64,000 nt of DNA. It comes from Aptenodytes patagonicus (taxonomy: Eukaryota; Chordata; Aves; Sphenisciformes; Spheniscidae). Positions within the stretch are counted from its first letter, which is position 1; the number at the start of each line of letters is the position of its first letter. Under the pieces are notes generated by a model. The model saw only the letters and a list, made by a program, of their open reading frames with translations. It was not told where the DNA came from and made no database searches. Position numbers and translations under genes: made by a program. Positions 56,071 to 64,000 of the stretch are shown here, one piece after another. The stretch covers positions 136,544,768 through 136,608,767 of the forward strand of contig NC_134949.1 in the NCBI RefSeq assembly GCF_965638725.1. The letters run 5' to 3'.

Positions 56071-56850
56071 TTAATCTATTAAACTGCTATAAGGAGGGTG
56101 CGGGAGGACTATTCAATTAGGGCGCATTTAAGGTGCTCTGCAGAAGGCGGGGAAGGATGCGAAAGGGAAGATGCGCTCCGGTTCGGCGTCAGGAGAGCGC
56201 CTCGGACGGCGAAAAGGGGGGGCTGGCACGGCGGCAGGCGTGTTTGCGGAGGGGAATTGGTTTTCCTATCACATGTCATCAGCGAAACCTGGCTACCGTC
56301 TCCATACATCAACACTCCTCTTCCCCGACTGCAAATAAATACAAATAGAGACAAACCTTAATTTTAACAGCGTTGGGGGGGGGGGGGGGGGAATGAGGGA
56401 CGAGAGGAGGGAAAGGGAGGGAAGGCGACTCGGGCCAGATCAGTCTCAAAACGCAAACCTCCGAACTTCAATCTTTCCCACATCATTTACAGCGCTGCAT
56501 TTACCAGCTCCATTTAATATTAAATGCTATGAAGATGATTTTGCGTTCTCCAGCCTCTCTCTGGGGCCGAGATGAGGCACGGTGCCCAGAGCTTATTAGA
56601 GAGAGGGGCGGGGGGGGGGGGGAATCCAGTTTACTCCTTGCCAAGACTTCAGCTCTGATCTGACCAACTCTGCTGCGAGGAATCAAAAATTGCCTTAATT
56701 CGGGGTAAAAGCCCTCACTTCCGATGCCCCCCCCGGGCTGTGGCTGGCCGGGGTTGCGGGGGGCTCCGGGACTTTGCCCCTTGCCGCTCCCGCAGCAGAG
56801 CCGGCCTCCTCCGCCGGGCAGCGGCGCTTCCCCCAGCCCCTCGCAGGGCT
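56071..56850. other. Mixed spacer with poly-G runs
   Basis: A spacer of intermediate GC with a run of 17 G (56,375-56,391) and a run of 13 G (56,610-56,622). The AT-rich patch at 56,500-56,545 (ATTTAATATTAAATGC) resembles the flanking candidate elements. No gene is seen. Confidence 0.6.
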
Positions 56851-57115
56851 ACTATATGCTGCTGCGCCCTACACAATCATTCCACAACACTCTCATTTAA
56901 TCTAAACATCCCTAAACTTGCAAATTAACAGGCTCTTCAGCTGTAATTATACAGATACATACAAGTGCCACAGGGTCAGGTTATGCCATATCTATCCGTT
57001 TTATTTGTATACCTAACGCTTGGAGGAGAAGGTCACGCTTTTCACTTTCTGAAGGCATTCTACCCGGTTAATATCAGTAATATCTTCATAATCCTAATTG
57101 GGTTGGCCACGAAAA
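56850..57115. promoter_or_regulatory. Candidate conserved regulatory block between ARX and POLA1 (B)
   Basis: Non-repetitive AT-rich DNA with CATTTAATCTAAAC, CTGTAATTATAC, GGTTAATATCAG and CCTAATTGGGTTGG. It resembles vertebrate developmental enhancers in texture. Conservation must be tested. Confidence 0.35.
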
Positions 57116-57689
57116 ATCTAAAAAAACCTGCGTGAAATCACAGGAAGCCGGGATCCTTCGACGAGCTGCAGCATCAACGTGTCATCTAGGCAGCAACACC
57201 TTCTCTCCAAGGCAAGCCTCCAAATAGCGTCTCTTTTACAACAACCCAACTGAAACACGCTGGCGAGGAACGATAGCTCGCCAGGGGTGGGACACCACCA
57301 ACACAAAACCAGGGATTGAGTAGGTTCGATTTCTCACATACTGTGACTCGACGCGAGTAAAAATGAAAGGATTTAGCCCCAAAAGTTGCTCAGAAGACGA
57401 CCGTGTATTTAGGCACATTCGCATAGACGTTACCCATACTGACACACAGCACCTTCCGATGCCACTTTAGGGACAAATGAACATCATAAAAATACTCTAA
57501 CACACACAGACACACGTATCCCCTTGGTGCCCAAGACGTTCGAGCTGATGCTCTGACTTTTTCTTCAAGCTCCCTTTGTTGATGGCCGGCCGCCCTGAAA
57601 AGGGACACACAAGCACCTCTGTGAAACCAGGAAAAGTCTGGAGCAATACGACCTCGCATGGAGTATATTCAACGGTCAGATGATCAAAT
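57116..57689. other. Spacer beyond the POLA1 3' end
   Basis: Unique DNA of ordinary composition between the candidate element and the proposed POLA1 cleavage site. Nothing further was recognised. Confidence 0.5.
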
Positions 57690-58828
57690 CACATTCTCTT
57701 TTACTAGAAAACTTTATTTTTTTCCTTCGAGTGTTAAGAAAACTTTACATTTTATACTGCTAAAGATTTAACAGAAAATTTTTATAACCATACATTAAAA
57801 TATCACATTGCAAACTTAACGGCGAACATGACTACACAGTATTTTGGGTACAAAAGCACGTACCCAAATCTATGCTCTTTTCTTGTCAAACCTGTTTGGC
57901 ATTTTATTAAAAGTAAATGAAAAATAAAATTTGTTTATAAAGCCTCTAACACCTCCAATACAGTAATTATTACAGAACAGCAACAATGATTCTCTGCTCT
58001 CCCCCCGTTACTGGTTACAATGCCATCCCAAACATATTTTTCCCTATCCATTGCTTACTTTCAAATACTTTGCACGGAAAGAAAGAAATACATTTATATC
58101 CTGTGTATGTACGAAATGGGTTTTGTACATGTGCATGTCTTTACATCCACATAGAAATTTCCAACATGGCAAAATACGCACGGAAAAGAGATGCACGGAA
58201 AGACTCTTAATAAAAAGGTGGTCCCTATTTTCAGCACCTCCAGCTTTCAGGCGTTCTTTACCTTTAATAGATTTGAAAGTAAAGTGTCCCTACCTCTGTT
58301 CAGAAGGTATTAGGACGTTTAAATGCATTTAGGTTTAGTATTGTTTATAATTGGTATGTTTATGATCAGGAAGAAGATAAACTGTGAAAAGGCAAAACAT
58401 TAGTGCTCCTACTGAGACCTCTACTAACCTCTCTTCCTGAGAGCACCTCTACTAAATACCCTGGAGCAAAGTCTAGGATCACTTACATTCCAGCAACTCT
58501 CACTGGGAATTATCCAATTAAAGCAGCAATTCCCCCACCCCCTTTTCCCTCACAGGTCTAAATACACAACAAAATATATTGCAGAAATCAACTACTCCCT
58601 ATTTTAATAACCCTGGCTTCTCAGTGAAGAAAAGAACGGAAGATAAAAACACCTCGAATATTTCATGTCCATGTGAATCATACATCCCCTTTCCATCTTC
58701 CGTTTTTCCTCCTCCGAAGAGACAAGATTATTAAAACATCACTGTGCATACTGAAATAGAGTGCTGCTTACGAGTTCGATACTGTTAAACAAGGAACTAG
58801 CCTTTCGTCTCCCTCCATTTTTAATCAA
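57690..58828 (-). other. POLA1: POLA1 3' UTR
   Basis: The minus-strand sequence downstream of the stop is AT-rich and unique, with no repeat. Minus-strand AATAAA signals lie at plus-strand 57,903-57,908 and 57,713-57,718. The latter is followed by a TG/T-rich segment and is the better end, giving a 3' UTR of about 1.1 kb. The extent is inferred. Confidence 0.55.
57713..57718 (-). terminator. POLA1: Probable POLA1 polyadenylation signal
   Basis: TTTATT on the plus strand is AATAAA on the minus strand. Downstream (lower coordinates) the minus strand has a TGTGATTTGATC-type GU-rich element. A competing AATAAA at 57,903-57,908 could give a shorter 3' UTR. Confidence 0.5.
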
Positions 58829-59001
58829 TCACTGTCTTTCATTACTGGACTCTCCCACAGATCTTCCTATACTGACGGTAAAGAGTTTGCCGAGGTTCAC
58901 TTCTGAGTAGCCACTCATGGACAGACATTTGTCTACGGTGCTCTTCAGTCTTTTGTAGGCCTCAGAGACTTCCCTCCTGAGCGGCTTCTTCCTCAAATAC
59001 T
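58829..59001 (-). CDS. POLA1: POLA1, DNA polymerase alpha catalytic subunit, last coding exon (partial gene)
   Basis: On the minus strand the exon begins after TTCTTTTAG| at 59,001 with two bases of a split codon, then 56 codons and TGA (58,829-58,831). It contains YKRLKSTVDK and SGYSEVNLGKLF, which I recognise as the conserved extreme C-terminus of vertebrate POLA1, just past the zinc-binding module that contacts the B subunit. POLA1 is the catalytic subunit of the nuclear DNA polymerase alpha-primase complex. The tail-to-tail position next to ARX matches mammalian order. After KLF there are 16 more residues (TVSIGRSVGESSNERQ), longer than the roughly 7 I recall in human. Upstream exons are outside the window or were not recognised. 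Confidence 0.87.
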
Positions 59002-61799
59002 CTAAAAGAACAAAGGAAAAAAAAAAACAGAGAAGGATCAAATGACCACAAAAAGACAGTACTTTTGCGTTCACTACTACTGCGAATCATGGTATTTTAA
59101 AATGAGGTGAATGTCGTAGCTAACAAAGATGACATTTACGGCAAGCTCTCCCAACTTCTGCTGCCTTCCCCCCTGCCTCCCCACCCGCAGCGCTGCACCA
59201 GCCGGTTAGAGGCCACGTTGAACCTGGATGTGGTGGCGAGGCTGAAGCTCCCTCAGCCCCACTGGCGCGGGTGCAGCGGCTCCTGCCAGGAGCTGGCAAG
59301 AAGCACCGCTTGCCCACTCATGCCGTCTAACTGGAGTGAAATGGGGGTTCATTAAGTCACAGCAGAGAAAATAAGCGATAGCAGGGCTGGCTCCGAAAGG
59401 ATCTCATTTAAAATGAGCAGGTGCCTTAACTTAGTGAGAACTACGCAGAGTCCCCAGGGGTTTGAAGTAGGGAGAGATTCTGCCCAAGCTGGGCTTCAGA
59501 AGTGAAGGAAACCATGCTTGGCTTCTCTCGTCCCTGCTGCTGCAAATACTGGCACAACCTGGGACAGACTTATCACCCATCTTGTGCGTTCTCACGTGCA
59601 CCTTGTGTGCAGCATGGGAATCGTGATGCTCAGCACTACGGAGGCGTTGGAAGGAAAAAGGCAGCAGCACAAACAGGGGAAATTCTTTGCTATCCTACCC
59701 TAAAATGGAGAGAAGATGCCCGGTGTCTCAACCAGGAGACATCAGGTTCACCTGACACATGAATGAAGAGAGCCATTCCCAAATGCTTGATCAATAATAC
59801 CTGTGAAGAAATGTCTGCAGTGCAAGACATTTACTCACTTGTACGTTTGTGTGTGTGCAACTCACGTGCACGCGCATGAGTTTGTACATATTTCAGCAGC
59901 GAAGCCCGAACTGTTCTATTTTAATTTTTTTATGTTAAATTTTATGCCATCCAAAAAAAAATCCAGGGATTTTGTTTGGGTGGTTGTCCTGCTTTTGCTT
60001 TACAAAGGCTGTGGACAAAGACTAGAAGAGCAAAATATTCTGCTGATACACATCAACGCCAGCTTGATGCAGATCTGGTGCAATTGTGCTCCTCCTTTCC
60101 AACCAACTCCATGTTCTAAAAACACCAGCTCCTACCCGAAAGCCTGTGTCTGCAGTTACAGGCAGCACTGGACAGTCTGCATTACTGAGCACACAAGAAG
60201 GATATATTGCAAAACGAGGTGCCCTCCCAGACAGTTTCTCCCCCGTTAGGCTGGAGGGACTCCAGGTCAAGCAGAACTACGAGAGCACGGCACAGGTACT
60301 TAAAGGTCGAGCTTTCAAGCCATTTAGGCGCAGCGTAAGCGTGTGTCTTGTGAGCAACCAACACGATCCGTTGCTCATTAGCTTTGCCTAAAAGCTGTTG
60401 TCTCATTTCTTCTTGTCACCTTCGCAACGTTGGTATGCCCTCCTCACGCTTTGAACATGTAACAAAGGAGCCTCCGTCCCCTCTCGAACTGCTTTTACTA
60501 CACGGCGCAAGTTAAGACGAAAAACCAGTCGCCTCTAAAACAGCTGAGTTTATTTAAGAGAAGGGTTTGGAGGAGAGGGACATGCTGGTTTTTTGAGTCC
60601 ACCTGTGCAAGGGAAGAAATGACTCACTTTTGCGATGACTCACTTCTGCGATGCGACTGAGATGAAGACGTCCCATCGGACGCACCTTCATCTCAGCAGC
60701 CAAGTCAAGGACTGCTACAGGAGGAGATGGCAGGGAAAGGAGGCATGGTAACAGAAATAGCTATTACAATTTTCGGGTTTGTGAATTCCTCCTCCCTGAG
60801 GATTTACGAGTATTTTTGCAGAGCCTCGGATGTTTTAAGACGAGCTCAGCAGATTAACTACTGGATATGATACAAACAGTAATGTTTTACTGAGCGATTG
60901 CCACCTGCTTAGGTTTTCCGTGTTATTCACAAAGTTCCACTGAACTCAATTGCTCTGCAGGATGCTATCAAATCTTTAAAAATTAAATTAAAATTTAAAT
61001 TAGCGACACCAGTTTGAGTAACTGAATACATTGATTAAAAGCACTTCAGTAAGCACCTTTCATGCATCCTTGTGAAGAAGGTATGTATTGTGCTGTCATA
61101 CTCAGTTTTGGGTATTTATACTGCCAACTTTGGGCAGTAAGCAAACAGAGGAAGATGCCTGGTTGAAGATACCACATTCTCACCATTACCCAGAGAGTAA
61201 GGACATTATGTCTATTAGCAGAATTAAAATTTCTTTAAACTACACCACCAATACAATAAAAACTTTGATTACCAGAATCTGTTCATGAACAGACTGAAGT
61301 CACTACGGCATAAACACATTTAATGATCCTGAAATTATTTAAATGTAGGGTTTAATTAAACAAACCTTGAAAATTGTAATAACCAGATCCATAAAAGCAT
61401 CAAACCCACTTTGCCGCAAATTCAGCACTAACTAGTGTATGCATTTTCAAGATAAACGATATAGTAAGCGGGTTCACTTGCCACTGCTCACATGTTAGCA
61501 AAACCATGCTCTTTGTACCAAGGAACTGTGGAAAACACCATCCTCGTAGCTCAAAACTAGGCTAAAACAGTTTAAAGCTTCCTGGAGCTCAGGAGGGACC
61601 AAGGTGAAACGTATCAATGCGCAGAAACAGCTGGCACATGTGAACAGAGCAGGAAGGCACATTAATCATGAGAACAACGAGGCAAACAATAAACCAGGGC
61701 TGAAAGTAGGGAACAAAAATGCAGGCCCGCGTACAGCTCCAATTCAGGCTCCAGCCGTCCCACTAACAGAGCGCCTAGCTCCACCCCCCAACATTAAAT

Positions 61800-62060
61800 C
61801 TAAACTTTAATTATATGCGATAACCTTTCCGACAGTATGCTTCAAACGTTTCTTAGATGTAATTACCCTCGTAGAGGCAAGCGGGAAAGGGTGGACTGAA
61901 AAAAACGGAGACATATGAGGGGCCTCGTTGAAGTAACGAGGCCAATTTTAAGTTTCAATTATAAGAGAATGGAAGCCGGGAGCTCCGGGAGGAGAGGCAG
62001 GCAGCGGCTGTGTCTGCAGCACAGCCACACCATGCATTTGAATGACACAAGTGCATCTGA
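61800..62060. promoter_or_regulatory. Candidate regulatory element in POLA1 last intron
   Basis: A complex non-repetitive block with TTTAATTATATG, TGTAATTACC and TTTCAATTATAA homeodomain-type cores. It surrounds the perfect inverted repeat GGCCTCGTT-gaagt-AACGAGGCC (61,921-61,943). Conservation is inferred from composition only. Confidence 0.3.
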
Positions 62061-63577
62061 CGACTGGGGAGAAGAGATTTAAAGAACTGTAGTAATACAG
62101 AGCAGGGGAAGACGGGAGAGGACACAGCTCCTGATGTGTTTACCTCCTTTGCTGATGGGATATTGACTTTTCCCACCAGGTTGGTTAGAAAGGGGACTAT
62201 TTACGCTGCCACGCAGCAGAGTAAGAATGACAACCAGCATCACTCTCTGCTCCTCTGAGTAAAAGACAACTGTGACCGTCGTATATCACACAGCCAGTCA
62301 ATACCTTCGAGTTACCATACCACCCAACTTAGAGATGCATATAAAAGCTCGTACTTTCTTCCTAAATGAGGATTTAATCAATAATGCACCTAAGGCCTTC
62401 TGAAAACTAAGCTATACAAACTGACTGAAATTGCCTTTCAGTAGTCAGTCACGTTCCGAAATAATTCTATACCTATTATCACCCCATCATTGTTTTAATA
62501 ATATCTAAGTTCAGCAGCAAGCAATCTTTTAAGACAACCACTGCTGCAGAATGCATATATGGCTATACACAGAGAGACACATTTATACACATGCAGAGCA
62601 TACAAAAGATACTACCAAAACAAATACACAAATGAAAAATACAATTATTTTAATAGGAATTAAAAAAAAAAAAAAAGACGTGCTTCTGACTGTATATAAT
62701 TAAAATTCAGGTACTGTATTCTCTAAAGTTAATAAATCACTGACTCTGATAAAGATTTTAGAATCCTATCACCAAGCATGCAGTTAGCCCCCTCCCCCCC
62801 CCCCAACATGACTGCCCCCTTGTTCCCTTCATAAAACACAGTCTGAACTTCTGGATGTCCCTGTCAAATTCAGCACCTCATCCAAGTCCTTGTTTAGCTA
62901 CCTAGGTATATTTTTATATTATTTGGAAAAAAAAAAAATTAAAAGGTACCTGAAATCCATTTACCCCATACTGTTGTACCGATGCTGGAAGCAAGGATGG
63001 AAATATTTGGAGGCTATCTATACCTGGCCGCATGTTTTCCATTTATTGCAATTTCTCTTCGTTCCTATTAAAATGACACCAAATAACCTGATAGTCAGGC
63101 TCAAGAACTTTTGTTCTTGGATTCCCTAAGACGTGGCTCGGTGAAAGTCTTCTGTTTTTTTCTCCTACTGATTGGACAACCGAACTGTGTCATATTATTA
63201 AACTCTCTCCCCTTGATTATTCTGTTGATAGCCTGCTCTTCAGAGTGAGAAGTAAAAATATATTCACATTCCCTTTGTATTTGTGCGCGTGTATCTGCAC
63301 CAGGTACGTGAGGAACAACGTAGGTGCCTATGAGCATAGTGCCAAAACGTGGGTTTATCTGGGAACGCACAAAAAAAGCTGCGGAGTATCATTTATGTAC
63401 AGCATCGTGTCTCACACTTTTATTTAAAGAGTTAAAGAACATACTACATTAGCTACTGAATTTTTTACATCGCCTACTGGTTATTGTATTTTAATTACAG
63501 CAAGCTTAGACACACAGGCAGCAGTCTCTGTTCCAAATATCCGTGTTTCATTTATTTCTGTGCAAAGGTAGCAAACA

Positions 63578-63645
63578 ACAGTCAGTCATAATTGGTTCTG
63601 TCAGATGTTTTACAGTCAGTCATAATTGTCTCTGTCTAGAGGTGT
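63578..63645 (+). repeat. 34-bp tandem duplication
   Basis: ACAGTCAGTCATAATTG occurs at 63,578-63,594 and again at 63,612-63,628, each followed by a related CTGTC segment. This implies a partly decayed two-copy 34-bp tandem repeat in the POLA1 intron. Confidence 0.85.
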
Positions 63646-64000
63646 GTCAATTTACTGCAAGTTAAATAAATATTCTGTCTATTATGATATCAGGTTATGT
63701 AAGCCATTTTTTTTAATTGCATGGGTTCCCTTTTCATAATCCTCAGCACCCCTATTTATACTGTTAACCTTAACTTTGCCATTTATGGAATGTCAATGAA
63801 AAAAGTCAACAGTAGTTTAATGAACAGAGGTGTAAGCCTCTAACATACTTGCTTTTTTGTTTCTAATTAAATACAATCACATTAGGCTATAGAGCAATTA
63901 AATTATTGTGTCTGACAGTGCTCTCCTCAAATACCTATCAGCGATGCCAGTTCACTGGCCTAAAGAGAGAGATTTACTAACCTAAGTCTTAAACGATTCT

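Larger units (their letters stand above)
59002..64000 (-). other. POLA1: POLA1 last intron, 3' part
   Basis: From the 3' acceptor at 59,002-59,003 (with a T-rich polypyrimidine tract) to the window edge I find no further POLA1 exon. The DNA is mostly AT-rich and non-repetitive, apart from small tandem patches, for example a 34-bp period at 63,578-63,645. A perfect 9-bp hairpin lies at 61,921-61,943. In mammals the introns of POLA1 hold ARX enhancers, so regulatory content is plausible but not shown here. Confidence 0.6.

Noticed and set aside
59003-59074. Extending the POLA1 exon upstream to an ATG at 59,074
   Set aside because: That segment is a T-rich polypyrimidine tract ending in TTTTAG, i.e. 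the intron acceptor; the hydrophobic translation has no family match.
61921-61950. Bacterial-type intrinsic terminator
   Set aside because: A stem followed by T-rich DNA, but the context is a vertebrate intron; no bacterial gene is present.

Overview
The window looks like a stretch of bird genome. Vertebrate-type split genes lie in long non-coding DNA. The repeats are CR1 LINE fragments with the typical 3' end (ATTCTATGATTCTATGA) and one avian-type ERVL solo LTR. Two genes are recognisable, ARX (plus strand, complete) and the last exon of POLA1 (minus strand). They are in the same tail-to-tail order as in mammals. The LTR family suggests a neoavian bird rather than a specific species; that is inference.

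Layout. Positions 1-41,500 are an intergenic expanse upstream of ARX, with no recognisable protein gene. It holds old and young CR1 fragments (4.14-4.55, 5.70-5.85, 9.16-9.44, 13.44-13.58 and 19.46-19.66 kb) and a solo LTR with a 5-bp target duplication (21,286-21,883). It also has two imperfect hairpins and an isolated CpG island about 34 kb from ARX (10.93-11.69 kb) flanked by AT-rich, regulatory-looking DNA. Further candidate regulatory blocks lie at about 31.0 and 33.1-34.3 kb. From 41.5 kb the DNA becomes a broad CpG-rich domain that runs into ARX, interrupted by an AT-rich island at 42.65-43.03 kb.

ARX (45,482-52,701) has five coding exons with GT-AG introns and encodes 511 residues: the octapeptide repression motif, an acidic stretch, a Q50 paired-class homeodomain split over exons 2, 3 and 4, one alanine tract, and the C-terminal OAR domain. 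Three of the four alanine tracts known from human ARX are missing or reduced here. The 3' UTR ends at an AATAAA at 53,872. A GC-rich block (53.9-55.2 kb) and an AT-rich block of candidate regulatory DNA (55.2-57.1 kb) separate it from POLA1.

POLA1 is represented by its final coding exon (58,829-59,001, minus), its 3' UTR (to about 57.7 kb) and the 3' part of its last intron (59,002 to the window end). In mammals the POLA1 introns carry ARX forebrain enhancers, so the intronic AT-rich DNA here is a reasonable place to look for ARX control elements. No bacterial, CRISPR-like or clearly novel coding system was found. The most interesting signals are regulatory architecture and lineage-specific protein changes.
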